Notes: generated by a model from the sequence alone, not told the origin. A stretch of 64,000 bases of DNA from Cocos nucifera (GCA_006176705.1 QRFJ01004177.1:18615-82614), one strand, 5' to 3'; positions 1-11,653 are shown, counted from the first letter of the stretch. Made by a program: numbers and translations.

Positions 1-419
1 TTCTATTGGTCCTTATCGCGTCCATCATCCATTCATTCTCCCTGGATGGTTTAGGTCAGTTTTCTAACCCTTCCCTTAGGTTATTTGTGCTTATCACTTC
101 TGGCTCCTTGCTTTTTTGATTTTTTGGTTGCAACCTTTGCCCTACATATATATATTTGTAGGGTTTTTCTTGGGGTTTAATCTCGATCTAAATATCTTTC
201 GAAACCTCTCACTCCATTGGTTCATGGGGCTTGTCCGGACCGACCTTCTTTAACTCGGCAACTCTGGACGAGGTAGAACCTAGGAACATGTCCCACTCAT
301 CTTTTGCTTTAGACACCATCTCATCCATCCTTATCTTGGATGATCTTTTTCTGATCTGAATCTAATATGGAATCCCTCCAGAGTATGACCTTGAACTCCC
401 TAGCTTCGACGATCGAGTT
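1..419. other. Tat 3' internal region upstream of the antisense ORF; no gene seen
   Basis: This stretch matches the region beginning near 26420 in copy B, with transitions and small indels. It holds a pyrimidine-rich segment and a short TA run near 147-158. It would be the promoter and 5' leader side of the antisense gene. I see no convincing ORF. Confidence 0.6.
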
Positions 420-947
420 AGCTCTCCTTCGTTGGTCAGTTTTGTTTGTACTTAGAAGCTTTGTGCACTGGACTTAGGCTCCTGCTACCCCCATTCGTAG
501 TTGTCCTTTTCTAATTTTTAAACATCTCCTTCACATCTATCATACCGAACTTCTTTTGGTTCATCATAGGTTTCCTCTTCCTCTATCGATTGACCGAAGT
601 CCAACCGATCATTTCACTGTTTAGGAATTTCTATACCTTCAAGTGCCATCCTTCCATGAAGGATTGGTGGTACTTTTCTCTCAAGTCAGCAAGAAGGTGT
701 TATTTAAAGGCGCCCCTTCTTCCATTCATAACTGAAAGGAAAAGTTTTTTTGTACATTGCTCGACCTTGCAATTGGGTCTTCCTTCATAGGATTATATTA
801 GAGAGTCAGTTCACCGAGCTCCTAGCTTAGACGGAGCCAATCTTGATTCCTCCAATAAACATAAGGTGTACCGTGCTCCTCTTCTTTCCGACCTTCTAAA
901 AAAATAGATCTTGTTCAACCTAAATCTGAGTCCCCGCGATCCTGCTA
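420..947 (+). pseudogene. Tat antisense ORF (copy A), exon 1, transposase_28-like plant transposon domain
   Basis: Translated on the plus strand, opposite to gag-pol, this region gives broken pieces that include an RNFYTFKCHPSMKDWWYFS segment and a KAPLLPF segment. They resemble the 'putative gypsy-type transposon' (transposase_28) domain found in antisense ORFs of Tat elements. The function of that protein is unknown. Copy B (26850-27378) carries the same exon with fewer lesions, which fixes the frame. Frameshifts and stops break copy A near 480 and 790. No start codon could be assigned. The domain name rests on motif memory, not on a search. Confidence 0.6.
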
Positions 948-1025
948 GTACATATTTTGATTTTTGAATCCACATGGTTTCGCATACGTGTATTGCTACT
1001 AACCATGCTTCTTTTTCTATTATAG
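948..1025 (+). other. Predicted intron 1 of the antisense ORF (copy A)
   Basis: It has a GTACAT donor at 948, a perfect TACTAAC branch point at 997-1003, a pyrimidine run and a TATAG acceptor ending at 1025. The length is 78 nt, the same as the equivalent intron in copy B (27379-27456). In copy B the exons join in one open frame. Confidence 0.65.
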
Positions 1026-1518
1026 AGATAGATGCACAAGCTACCGAGATGCTTAGCAAAGGGATTTACACCAAGAAGAGGAAAGGGAAGGCTTAAAATG
1101 ATGGCTTAAAGAGGGCAAAGGTCGATGTTTCTAGCTCCAAAGTTACTACCTCCACTACCGCTGCATCCGAGGTCATCGCCAGCATTGAGACTGTCCTAAC
1201 TGCCAAGGTTGGCATCGCTGGCGTGGGCTTGATGCCTTCGATGCCCTCACGTCCCTCTGATGGGGATCGAATTTTGGAGCTCCCTATCAAGAAAGGGATA
1301 GGGAGGAAAGAAAAAAGAAAGCCATTGCGAAGACATCCTGTAAGGCTCGCCTAGGCGGACCGGATGGCGACGGTAGCGAAAGAGGGGAGGACCCCTTCGA
1401 CAACCCATAGGTCATCCAGGATCTCACTGACAGGTTTGCCATGTCTGAGGTGGTTGACCAGATGGCCAACCTGGACCCATGATAGCTCGTCTGGGGTTCT
1501 CTCGGAACCATCCTCAAG
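1026..1518 (+). pseudogene. Tat antisense ORF (copy A), exon 2
   Basis: This continues the antisense gene with a basic KKRKGKA-type segment followed by a low-complexity Ala/Ser/Val-rich linker and an LELPIKK motif. The basic patch could be a nuclear localisation signal (inference). An in-frame stop replaces a Gln codon right after KKRKGKA (CAA to TAA compared with copy B), and a frameshift occurs near 1300. Copy B matches this exon up to about 1395, where copy B jumps to LTR sequence. The function is not known. Confidence 0.55.
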
Positions 1519-1607
1519 GTGATTGCTCCGTTGCTCGACTCTTTCTCTTCTTTTCTATTTTTTTCTTCTCTCCCTATTTTTTTTTTAACACCAACCATTT
1601 GTTGCAG
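1519..1607 (+). other. Predicted intron 2 of the antisense ORF (copy A)
   Basis: It has a CAAG/GTGATT donor at 1519, a long T/C-rich tract (about 1535-1586) and a TTGTTGCAG acceptor ending at 1607. The exon after the acceptor opens at once into a coiled-coil reading frame. There is no second copy here to test it. Confidence 0.5.
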
Positions 1608-2089
1608 TCGGATCATCAGATGCTCACCCACATCAAGAGGGTGCATCATCAGGAGGCGGAGGCACAGAAGGCCCAGGAGGACCTTCAAGCCATGAACTGT
1701 CATCTTCAAGAGAGGGTCGACGAGGTAGAGCACCTTGCCAAGGAGAAGGCGGTGGATATTAGAAGTCTTCAGGGTACGCTCCACCAAGAGGAGTTCATCT
1801 CGATCGAACTAAAGGCTGCATTTAGTTTGGCTAGGAAGCATTTGAGCTCTATGAAGGCAGGATAGCCCAGAGGTTCCCCAAGCTCGACCTCAACTTTCTG
1901 GAGGAGGAGGAAGACAACGTGGATGCAGGACCGTCTAATGCCACAATCGACCCTACCTTCGATGAGCTCGCTTCTGGCCCATTAGAACCTACCGCAGAGG
2001 TGTCCGAACCAATTCGAGAATCTGAGGAGACCGAGAGCGATCTGGCTCCACCCTCCATCATCCCTTTTGAGGTTGAGATCCTCGAGTAG
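1608..2089 (+). pseudogene. Tat antisense ORF (copy A), coiled-coil exon and acidic tail
   Basis: After the intron acceptor the frame reads as a heptad-like, Glu/Gln/Lys-rich coiled coil (HHQEAEAQKAQEDLQ, then LQERVDEVEHLAKEK). Near 1840 the frame slips by one base and continues as an acidic Ser/Glu/Pro-rich tail ending in EVEILE and a TAG at 2087-2089. This coiled coil plus acidic C-terminus is what I would expect of a self-associating DNA- or RNA-binding accessory protein, but no activity can be named. The frameshift makes this copy non-functional. Confidence 0.55.
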
Positions 2090-2145
2090 TTGTACATTTT
2101 TTTTTTCTTTTTTTTATGCTGATGTATTTAAAAACATCCAAGTAA

Positions 2146-3123
2146 ATGAAAGACAAATTTTTTTCTAGCCTTACACTTTGTGTTGTCGTTTGCATGGTTC
2201 AGAATGCTCTTGATGACCTAGGTCATGACTCCCCTCTTCTAGTTGATGCCGATCCTTTGCCCTATAGAGTTTTGATTAGACCACTAGTTAGGAGCTTGAA
2301 GAAGGAGGTTCATCGCTTGAAGAAGAAGTTGAGAAAAATTGAGGATGATCTCCAAGAATCAAGGAAGAATGCTTCAGAGGCAATTATCGAAGTTACCCAC
2401 CTCGGGAACCTACACAGGAAGGACTCCACCAATTTTAGCATTCAGAAGGATAGCTTCGAGAAAGAAATGGCCGAATTGAGAAGAAGCGTCAGCAACAAGT
2501 CTTGGGAGTTAATGGCAAAGATCAGCTCCCTTGAGATCGACTTGATGGCGGCGAAGGAAAAAATTCAACTGCTGGAGGAAAGTTTATCATGGTCTACCAA
2601 CAGGACCCAGTATGATTGGGACTGATCCAAAAGGTTCCCCAAACTTTAGAAGCAGCTTCATGATGCCGAAGCCTAGCATAATGAATATAAGCTAACTTGG
2701 TCGAAGAAGATGACCAAGCTTGAGCATGAGCTCCGAGCAGCTAACAGAGAGATGAGCCATCTCTAGCAATAATTGGCTAATGGTCGGTGGACTATCTCTA
2801 GTGGAGAGTTGGAGGAGATTGCCTTCTTGAAGAAGGCCATCGGCGAGCTTTCAGAGGCTATCGGGGTGGAGAAAGCTAAAGTTCAATGGTTGAAGCTCCA
2901 ACTGATCTGTGAGCATCAAGCCATGCAGGATGCAGAGACCGACGCCAAGATCCTAAGGAGGCGGCAGTGGAAGCTCGAGGGCCAGTTCGAGCATATTAAT
3001 AGGGTGTACATAGATAATTTGTATAAAAAGAAAGAACTTGAGGAGGAAATCATTAGGTTGAAGCAGGCCTTGGTGATGGCTGACATCGATGACCCAAAGC
3101 TTGAGGAGTCCAGTTCGTCTTAA
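2146..3123 (+). pseudogene. Second antisense ORF of the Tat element: long coiled-coil protein, broken
   Basis: An ATG at 2146 or a splice acceptor near 2197 (GCATGGTTCAG) opens a frame that runs, with stops between about 2623 and 2768, to a TAA at 3121-3123. The protein is almost wholly helical coiled coil: a first block (LKKEVHRLKKKLRKIEDDLQ), a middle block with KEKIQLLEE, and a last block (2773-3123) rich in Leu/Lys/Glu ending in an acidic Ser tail. It may be a later exon of the gene above or a separate ORF; I cannot decide. No catalytic motif is visible. It is intact in two long pieces, better than most of the element. Confidence 0.55.
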
Positions 3124-3417
3124 GGCTTTGCCTCTTTTTATATGTTATTTTTATTTTTTTTTATAATCGACCTTGTCGATCCCTACCATGTTGGCTTTCT
3201 TGTAATATATAGTCGGTTTGGCCAACCTTCATCCTACTTGTAATACATTTAAACCTATAATAATACCTTGTCCGTCGTTGCCTTATGTGAATGCAATGCT
3301 CGCCTTCAATCCTTCTATCTTTTTTTTGTAATCGATCTTGCCGATCCCTTGTCCGTCGTTGCCTCATGTGGATGCGATTCTCACTTTTAATCCTTCTATC
3401 TTTTTTTTTTTATAATT
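3124..3417. repeat. T-rich spacer with an imperfect direct repeat of about 75 bp
   Basis: Between the antisense ORF and the tandem array lie long T runs and a duplicated segment. CTTGTCCGTCGTTGCC occurs near 3274 and again near 3349, each followed by similar sequence and a T run. It probably contains the convergent 3' ends of the sense and antisense transcripts (inference). Confidence 0.6.
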
Positions 3418-3519
3418 AGGGCTTCTCCCCTCATCTTGCCTAAAATGAACGAGATCTTCGACTTTGCTCATGTTAGGATGAGGTTCTCCTCCTATTTCAA
3501 ATAGGCTGTAAGGGCATAT
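3418..3519. repeat. Left end of the 115-bp Tat tandem array (cut by insertion C)
   Basis: One partial monomer with the landmark ACTTTGCTCA at 3461. It continues at 18946 after removal of element C. Without C and its 5-bp target duplication, the distance to the next landmark (19007) is exactly 115 bp. Confidence 0.88.
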
Positions 3520-5777
3520 TGAAGGAAAATCCTAATTTTCTGGATCAGGTTCGTTCAGATCTGATAGGATTAAGAGATATATTTTAATTTTTATTTTTGA
3601 TCTAGATTAGATCTGGGATATTTCAGATCTGATCTTTATTATTTTAATAACTAAAATAAAATCTAGATAAATTAAATCAAATTTAATTTACCTTGATGTA
3701 GGGTAATCCTATTACCCATTGATGATCCTGTAAGCAGCGGAAGATTCTGAATCTAGCCATGCAAGTGCCTGGCCTCTATCGGTATCTACTCAGATTGGAT
3801 CTGGAGATCCTCTTCTTCTCTATCATGTCTTTAAAAATTAGATCTGGATCTGATTTGGAGGATCTTCAAAATACCTTTCAAAGATGAGCATTGTCCTTTG
3901 CAGCAGCGCAGCCTTCTAGCTTTCTATCGCCTTTCTCTCATCTGGATTGCACCAACTTGGATCCCAAACTCCTTTGGGCATGGAGAGGAGAGGGAAAAGA
4001 TGGACTTGGCATGGAGGAGGAGAGGAGAGGCAGCCTTAGGGCTTGGGATTTTCAATTGATTTTAAATGCTCCTTGAGTTGGGCGCAAGGTCATATTTATA
4101 GACTATGCGTGATCCAACTTCTCTTCTTCCCAACCAATCACAATCCTTTATGAAATCAGATCTAAATCTGATGGGTGGAAAAAGAGTCCCTTGGATTCCT
4201 TCTTAGATGGTGGCTAAGATCAGTCAAACTTGGTTCTTAGGAGAAGTCTAATTGAAATCCAAAAAGGAGATGGAGTCCCTGTCCAACAGAAACTCCTGGG
4301 CGCCTCCAGCTTGGGCACATGCCAAGGGTGGCATGCGCCCTCCTCCTTTCCAGATTTTGGTAGGGAGACACGCCCACACCAGCTCTCCAATAGGTGCATG
4401 ACACATGGACAGTCAAAGTATCATTGGTCAACATTTGACCAGTTAAAGGTCAACTTTTGACCAAAGTCAAAGGACGAGAAATGATAGGTGATAAAAAATG
4501 GTAGGTATTGTCTTACAAAATAAGACAACCCTTTTCTAATTTGAACAGGCTCCGGTCAGACCAAGTGAAGGCCTCTGATCAAGCATAAACTTCTTTAGCT
4601 CAGTCAGGACAACTATTTATGATAATAAAAGAAGAACGTTAGGTTCAATCGAGTGCTAGCATGATTTTCTTGAACCTAATTGAATCTCATTCAGATCAAT
4701 TGAACTGGATCAGTTCAATTGATGATCACCAGATTCAAACCCTTATTTGTGTGACCTAGTTAGGTTCAGTTCTGTATGGTAATGGGATATGTCATGATCT
4801 CTATCATCGACATCATCGAAACTCCTTTCGATGGATCAGAACTCTTCTGATTCGAACAGCTAGAATGATCGATCATCTAAATCATTCTAATTGCTCCCAA
4901 AATCCACCAGTGACACCTAGCAGTATATGGTGGCAACCCATCAGAGCTGAATGCGAACCTCTTGGTGCAGCTACCTGTGTGATTAAGTTCTTCTATCTTG
5001 AGCCCCGATCAGATTAGGGTTTAGGTGAACTCGTCAAACCCTAGTCTCTGTCATATGATGTAATCATTCGATTCAAGTCCGATGTGAAAACCTAAATAGA
5101 AACTCTTTCTATTATTTCACTCTGCCATGGCCATGGGCTTCTGGACTTGATTCTCATGATCATCATAGGGCTGCTCCTCTACCACCGAGGTAGATAGATT
5201 CCATCTTGATGCAATCCAGTTCCTACAATGAACATGTCATAGCCAACATACACCTCAGGGTTCCGTATGGCTAGGAGACCGAGTAATGGTGTAGTCAAAC
5301 TATAACACCCTCAAGGTGAACTATCGATGCACCTCAGGTCAAAGAACCTAGACACACCACTACAGCATCGAGTCAGTCATTGACGAGAAGGTAGACTTCC
5401 TAATGACTACTCGAGGTGGTCACGCTCAGTGCCCTCGTTCTCTAACGAGTACCTATACTCTGCTCCAGTGTCTCCACACCATAGACTCAAGACTCATCTA
5501 CTAAAGAGAAGCAATTGTACACCATCCTTTTGGATCAATCACCATCCTCATGATGATCCTATGGTCGGGAGCATTTTATGAGTTAATAATGGTTATTCAT
5601 GTCTTAAATTTTCAACTCTTGAAAATATGAATTATCATTACCATTAACTCAAAGGATGTATCACAGACACTAAATACACATATGTGATAGAAAATAATTT
5701 ATTTTATTGATAATAGTCAAAATTATAATTTTGCCCTTAGAAGCCAATTCGGACTTCTAGGGCACATATATCTAACA
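3520..5777 (-). repeat. 3' LTR of copia element C
   Basis: The LTR is 2258 bp, with TG...CA-type ends. Read on the minus strand it starts TGTTAGATATATG and ends TTCCTTCA. It carries the TATA box (4093-4100), a W-box cluster (about 4411-4471), the 29-bp hairpin (4695-4723) and the 71-bp inverted repeat (5580-5650). It differs from its partner at 16662-18945 mainly by scattered substitutions. Confidence 0.9.
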
Positions 5778-6087
5778 ATCTCCCACTTGCCCTAAAGCTA
5801 ATTAGCTACAAGTCTAGGTCCCATCTTCTCAAGGTGGGCTTCGATCTTCTGCTAGCCTAATTGCTTTATTGCTTTATTAGCGGGTCTGCCACATTGTCTG
5901 TGGAGTCGACTCTCTTGACCTCGACATAATCCTTCTCGAGGTAATCATGGATGAGGTGGTATCGCCGCTCAATATGCTTGGATTTTTGGTGAGACCTCGT
6001 CTCCTTAGCAAGGGCTATGGCGCCATTGTTGTCGCAGTACGGAGGAATGGCATTTGATGGCATTACTCCAATTTCTGTAGCAAAATT
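5778..6087 (-). pseudogene. copia RNase H C-terminal fragment in element C
   Basis: This begins with the purine-rich tract just inside the 3' LTR (minus-strand AAGTGGGAGAT, 5778-5788). It then reads as the end of pol, with recognisable YCDNNGAIALAKE and KHIERRYHLI motifs and a premature stop at DPLIKQ. Upstream of FATEIGVMPSNA the sequence jumps directly into the 5' leader at about 6085, so the rest of pol and gag is deleted. Only about 90 codons of a normal RNase H remain. Confidence 0.85.
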
Positions 6088-6474
6088 AATGATTTCTAGT
6101 GGGTGGTGCGGTCTCACCAATTGACTCATCACCTCACCTAATAGTTATTGGTGATGGGTTAGCCAATGAGTGAACAACTCTTGTTCAATGATTCTCTAAT
6201 CATGGTGCACCCAAACTTGGTCTCTAATTCATGAATCTCACCATATCCAGAATATTGATCCATTCCTTAGTTAAGTCAGACCCACCATTTGCACAGACTG
6301 AATTTCTAATTGAGTCTCTCACCGTATCCAAAATATTGAGCCCAACTCATCCTCCAGCCCATAGTGTCCAATGCCTAATAGACATGGTTGCATCTTCCCA
6401 GCATAATTGAGCCACTGCATCCAGCTGAGAACAATCAACCTTGGAAAGGGCTCGCACAACTATAATGATGGAAG
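6088..6474 (-). other. Leader (5' UTR) segment of element C, left of nested element H
   Basis: It matches the gag-proximal leader of element E (about 35020-35400). It ends with GGAAG (6470-6474), the target duplication of element H, and continues at 15323. It has no ORF. Confidence 0.82.
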
Positions 6475-8760
6475 TGAAGGAAAATCCAGATTTCTCGAAC
6501 TAGGTTCGTTCAGATCTGATCAGATCAAGAGATATATTTCAAAAATTTTTTTTTTCTTTGATCCTAATTAGAGCTGGAATGTTTTAGATTTGATTCTTAT
6601 TATTTTAATAATTAAAATAAATTTAGATAAATTAAATCAAATTTAATTTATCTTGAAGTGGGCAATCTTGTTATCCGATGATGATCCTGTGAGTAGCGGA
6701 AGGTTCTGGATCTAGCCATGCAAGTGCCTGGCCTCTATCGGTATCCACTCAGGCTAAATCTAGAGATCCTCTTCTTCTCTATCATATCTCCAAAAATTAG
6801 ATCTGGATCTGATCTGGAGGATCTTCAAAACTCCTTTTGAAGATCAGCAGTCGTCCTTTGCAGCGCAGCCTTCTAGCTTTCATCGCCTTTCTCTCATCTG
6901 GATTGCACCAACCAAAATCCAAAACCTCTTTTGGATGTGGAGAGGAGAGGGAGAAGGTGGTTTGGCATGGAGGAGGAGGAGGAGAGGCAGCCTTGGGGCA
7001 TGGAGAATTGTGATTTCAATCTTAATTTGAGTTGGGCGCAGGGTCTTATTTATAGACTAAGCGTGATCCAACTCCTCTTCTTCCCAACCAATCACAACTC
7101 TTTGTGAAATCAGATCTAAATCTGATTGGTGGGAATAGAGTCCCCTGGATTCCTCCTTAGAGGGTGCCTAAGACCAGTCAAAGTTGGTTCTTAGGAGAAC
7201 TCTAATTGGAATCCAAAAAGGAGATGGAGTCCCTGTCCAACAGGGACTCCTGGGCGCCTCCAACTTGGGCACACGCCAAGGGTGGCGTGCGCCCTCCTCC
7301 TTGCCAGGTTCTGGCAGGGGGACAAGGCCCCCACCAGCTCTCCAATAGGTGCATGACACATGTGGTCAAAAGTCAAAGTGTCAATGGTCAATGTTTGACC
7401 AGTCAAAGGTAGACTTTTGACCAAAGTCAAAGAACAAGAAATGGCAGGTGACCAAAAATGGCAGGTAATGTCTTACAAAATAAGACAACCTTTTCTGACT
7501 TGGACAACCTCCAGTCAGACCATATGAAGGCCTCTGATTGAGCACAAACTCCTTTGGCTCAGTCAGGACAACTTATTTATGATAGTAAAAGAAGAACGTT
7601 AGGTTCAATCGAGTGCTAGCACGATTTTCCTTGAACCTAATTGAATCTCATTCAGATCAATTGAACTAGATCAGTTCAATTGATGATCACCAGATTCAAA
7701 CCCTTGTTTGTGTGACCCAGTTAGGTTCAGTTCTGTATGGTAATGGGATATGTCATGATCTCTATCATCGACATCATCGAAACTCCTTTCGATGGATCAG
7801 AACTCTTCTGATTCGAACAGCTAGAATGATCGATCATCTAAATCATTCTAATTGCTCCCAAAATCCACCAGTGACACCTAGCAGTATATGGTGGCAACCC
7901 ATCAGAGCTGAATGCGAACCTCTTGGTGCAGCTACCTGTGTGATTAAGTTCTTCTATCTTGAGCCCCGATCAGATTAGGGTTAAGGTGAACTCGTCAAAC
8001 CTAGTCTCTGTCATATGATGTAATCATTCGATTCGAGTCCAATGTGAAAATCTAAATAGAAACTCTTTCTATTATTTCACTCTGCCATGGCCATGGGACT
8101 TCTGGACTTGATTCTCATGATCATCATAGGGCTGCTCCTCTACCACCGAGGTAGATAGATTCCATCTTGATGCAATCCAGTTCCTACAATGAACATGCTA
8201 TAGCCAACATACACCTCAGGGTTCCATATGGCTAGGAGACCGAGTAATGGTGTAGTCAAACTATAACACCCTCAAGGTGAACTGCCGATGCATGCACCTC
8301 AGGTCAAAGAACCAGACACACTACTGCAGCATCGAGTCAGTCATTGACGAGAAGGTAGACTTCCTAATGACTACTCGAGGTGGTCACGCTCAGTGCCCTC
8401 GTTCTCTAACGAGTACCTGTACTCTCGCTCCGGTGTCTCCACACCGTAGACTCAAGACTCATCTACTAAAGAGAAGCGATTGTACACCAACCTTCCGGAT
8501 CAATCACCATCCTCGTGATGATCCTATGGTCGGGAGCATTTTATGAGTTAATAATGATTATTCATGTCTTAAATTTTCAACTCTTGAAAATATGAATTAT
8601 CATTACCATTAACTCAAAGGATGTATCACAGACACTAAATACACATATGTGATAGAAAATAAACCATTTTATTGATTATTAGTCAAAATTATAATTTTGC
8701 CCCTAGAAGTGTATTACAAGTGTCAGCCAATTCTGGCTTCTAGGGCACATATATCTAACA
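6475..8760 (-). repeat. 3' LTR of copia element H
   Basis: The LTR is 2286 bp. It carries the TATA box at 7047-7054, the W-box cluster at about 7364-7431 (eight TTGAC/GTCAA cores), the 29-bp hairpin at 7656-7684 and the 71-bp inverted repeat at 8545-8615. The purine-rich tract of pol adjoins at 8761. Confidence 0.9.
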
Positions 8761-8774
8761 ATCTCCCACTTGTC

Positions 8775-9182
8775 CTAAAGCCAATTGGCTACAAGTCTAA
8801 GTCCCATCTTCTCAAGGTGGGCTTCGATCTTCTGCTGGCCCAACGGCTTTGTAAGTGGGTCTGCCACATTATCTGTGGAGTTGACTCTCTTGACCTCGAC
8901 GTAACCCTTCTCGAGGTAATCGCGGATGAGGTGGTATCGCCGCTCAATGTGCTTGGATTTCTGGTGAGACCTCGGCTCCTTAGCAAGGGCTATGGCGCCA
9001 TTGTTGTCACAGTATAGAGGAATGGCATCTGATGGCATTACTCCAATTTCTGCAGCAAACTTCTTGTACCAGAATGCTTCCTTCGCAGCCTCTGATGCAG
9101 CGATATATTCTGCTTCCATGGTGGAATCTGCTATCACAGTTTGCTTGGAACTCTTCCAGCTGACAGCACCACCATTGCACAC
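8775..9182 (-). pseudogene. copia RNase H domain (pol C-terminus), element H
   Basis: This is the degrader of the RNA strand during reverse transcription. The frame is open to its natural end, GLRLVANWL and a stop at 8775. It contains SWKSSKQTVIADSTMEAEY with the catalytic Glu region, YCDNNGAIALAKE with a catalytic Asp, and DNVADPLTK near the end. A one-base deletion near 9190 (compared with element F at about 49780) separates it from the RT frame. The domain is complete in content but cannot be translated with RT. Confidence 0.85.
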
Positions 9183-10076
9183 AAACAGACTCCAGATGTC
9201 GACTTTCGATCATCTATATCGGACATGAAATCCGAGTCTGTGTATCCCTGGACTTGGAGTTCTCCATTACCAAAGACCAACATCATATCCTTAGTTCTTC
9301 TCAAGTACTTAAGGATACATTTCACAGAAGTCCAGTGTTCTTCACCTGGATTTGACTGATATCTGCTTGTGACACTCACAGCATGGGCTATATCAGGTCG
9401 TGTACATAGCATGGCATACATGAGGCTCCCTATTGCAGAAGCATAAGGGATCTTGCTCATGCGTTCTATTTCCTCAGGTGTGCTGGGGCACATCTTCTTG
9501 GAAAGATGAATACCATGTCTGAAGGGTATTAATCCCCTCTTAGAGTTTTCCATACTAAACCTCTTTAGTACTTCCTCTATGTACATCTTCTGTGAAAGTC
9601 CTAGCATCCTATTCGGTCTATCCCTATAGACCTTAATTCCTAGAATAAAGGATGCTTCACCTAGGTCTTTCATGGAGAATTCCTTGGACAACCACATCTT
9701 GACTGATGTCAACATGGGAATATCATTCCCAATAAGGAGGATGTCATCCACGTACAATACGAGGAAGACAACAGCGCTCCCACTGACCCTTTTTGAAAAC
9801 ACATGGTTCCTCTTCATTTTTGATGAAACCAAACTTTTTGATCACATCATTGAAACGAGTGTTCCAGCTCCGAGATGCTTGCTTAAGTCCATATATGGAC
9901 CTTTGCAGCTTGCAAACCTTGTGATCAGTATCACTGGATGTGAAACCTAGCGGCTGTTCCATATAGATATCTTCCTCAAGATATCCATTTAAGAATGCCG
10001 TTTTCACGTCCATTTGCCATATTTCATAATCGAAATAGGCTGCAATGGCAAGCAATGTGCGGATGGATTTTAGCAT
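9134..10076 (-). pseudogene. copia reverse transcriptase, element H (frameshifted)
   Basis: Copies retroelement RNA into DNA inside the gag particle. On the minus strand the order is MLKSIRTLLAIAA, QMDVKTAFLNGYLEEDI (first catalytic Asp), IYGLKQASRSW, the YVDDILL box near 9745-9770, and CTRPDIAHAVSVTSRYQS. The frame is cut by an extra T in the run near 9793 and again near 10078 (CTACTGGGG against CTACCGGGG in E). Apart from these indels the residues match element E almost fully. It is copia RT by domain order (integrase before RT) and motif. Confidence 0.88.
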
Positions 10077-10580
10077 AGCCTACTGGGGAAAAGGTATCCT
10101 GATAGTCAATGCCTTCGCGTTGACTATAACCTTTTGCCACCTAGTCTAGCCTTGAATGTCTCCACATTCCCATCTGCACCAATCTTTCTCTTGAAGATCC
10201 ATTTACACCCAATAGGTACTATACCTTCTGGTGGATCTACCAAGGTCCAGACTTGGTTTGAGTGCATCGAGTCAATTTCTGACTTGCATTGCCTCTAGCC
10301 ATTTCTCGGAGTCGATATCTGATATCGCCTCGTTGTAGGTTTTGGGATCATCACCATGAGCACCATTACCTATGAGGAACATTTTCCTCTACTTCCTCTG
10401 AAATAATACCTAAGTATCTTTCAGGGGGATGGGAAAACTCTTTCCGATCTACGAGGTGGAGGAGGTAGTGTTCTTATTGGCTCAACCTGATTTGGTTCCA
10501 ACTTGGTCCTTAGCTCGTTCTACTTGTGAGACTTTCTCATCAAGCTTAATCTGCTTTCCAATGCCGCTATCTTGAATAAA
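10077..10580 (-). pseudogene. copia integrase-RT linker and RT N-terminus, element H
   Basis: Corresponds to about 32220-32720 of element E, where the frame holds PPPPRRSERVFRPPERYLG and LVDPPEGIVPIGCKWIFKRK. In H at least five single-base insertions compared with E (near 10137, 10277, 10385, 10431 and 10500) make it untranslatable. This is the most indel-dense part of H outside the anomalous patch. Confidence 0.75.
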
Positions 10581-11653
10581 CTATTTTTCAAGAAAGATGG
10601 CATGTCGACTCACAATCACATTGTGGTCTTCTGGAATGTAGAAATAGTATCCTAATGACTCTTTAGGATATCCTATGAATCGAGCTCTAAAGGACCTAAA
10701 CTCTAACTTGTCCGCTTGTTGTCTTTTGACATGAGCCGGACAACCCCAAATTCTGAGATGACTCAGACTTGGTTTCTTACCGTGCCATATCTCATACGGT
10801 GTGGTAGGAACGGTTTTAGAGGGAACCCTATTCAGTAGATAAATTGAAGTTAACAATGAAGTGTCCCCAAAGAAAATCAGGGAGGTCTGTGAAGCTCATC
10901 ATGGATCGAACCATATCCAATAGAGTCCGATTTCTCCATTCTGAAACCCCGTTGAGTTGAGGTGTTCCTGGTGGAGTCCATTGAGAGACTATGCCATTTT
11001 CCTTGAGATAGTCTAGGAATTCCCGGCTAAGGTATTCACCTCCTCGATCTGATCGAAGAACCTTAATGGGTTTTTCAGTTTTGTTTTTCTACTTCATGTC
11101 TGAATTCTTTGAACTTTTCAAAAGCTTCAGACTTGTGTCTCATAAGATACACATACCCATACCTAGACAGATCATCGGTAAAGGTAATGAAGTAGACAAA
11201 ATTGCCTCTAGCCGGCACATCAAATGGGCCGCACACATCAGTATGTACTAGGGCAAGGAGATCTGTGGCCCTCTCCCCATGTCCAACAAAAGGGAGTTTA
11301 GTCATTTTGCCTTGAAGACAAGATTCACAAGTTGGATATGACTCAAAAGTCAATGGACTCAATAGCCCATTTTTCTCCAATTTGTTGATCCTATCTTCTG
11401 CTATATGACCTAATCTCAGGTGCCATAGATATCTGTCGTTTGGACTATCCCTAGGTCGTTTGGCATTCACGTTTTGCTCGATAGTTAGAACAGGTACATC
11501 AATATGTAGCTGATAAAGACCATTAATAAGGAAACCATTTGCAATTTTATTTCTTTCATAAAGAATGTTACAATGGTCCTTAAAGAAGGTGATCACATAA
11601 CCTTCTTGTGCTAAGCATGAAACAGAAATCAAATTCCTGCTAGCTGCAGGCAC
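10581..11653 (-). pseudogene. copia integrase with pre-integrase zinc domain, element H
   Basis: Inserts the element DNA into the genome. The 11075-11653 part has the His/Cys zinc-binding region (HLRLGHIAEDR, then CESCLQGKMTK), the first catalytic Asp in LVHTDVCGPF and the FITFTDDLSRYGYVYL strand. The RSDRGGEYLS segment with the second catalytic Asp lies near 11040. The C-terminal part (10581-10856) has LLNRVPSKTVPTTPYEIW and IWGCPAHVK. Indels near 10858 and 11080 break the frame. Confidence 0.87.

Noticed and set aside
1287..1787. 166-codon minus-strand ORF opposite the antisense gene
   Set aside because: It is the shadow of exons 2-3; no motif, and it crosses the predicted intron 2.
4230..4460. 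Family of ORFs around the LTR TATA-to-W-box region (also 7168, 13756, 17353, 37455, 47792)
   Set aside because: They occupy promoter sequence of each LTR, on either strand, without a consistent start or motif.
7712..7978. 88-codon ORF repeated nearly unchanged at 7712, 17902, 37971 and 48308 (shorter at 30074)
   Set aside because: It lies in U3 of recent LTR copies, starts with GTG rather than ATG, has no known motif and has lost its frame in the older D and G. Identity reflects recent copying, not selection.
8277..8546. 84-89 codon ORF repeated at 8277, 14856, 18478, 30651, 38547, 48884 and 57442
   Set aside because: Same reason: it lies in U3 of every LTR copy and changes length with every indel.
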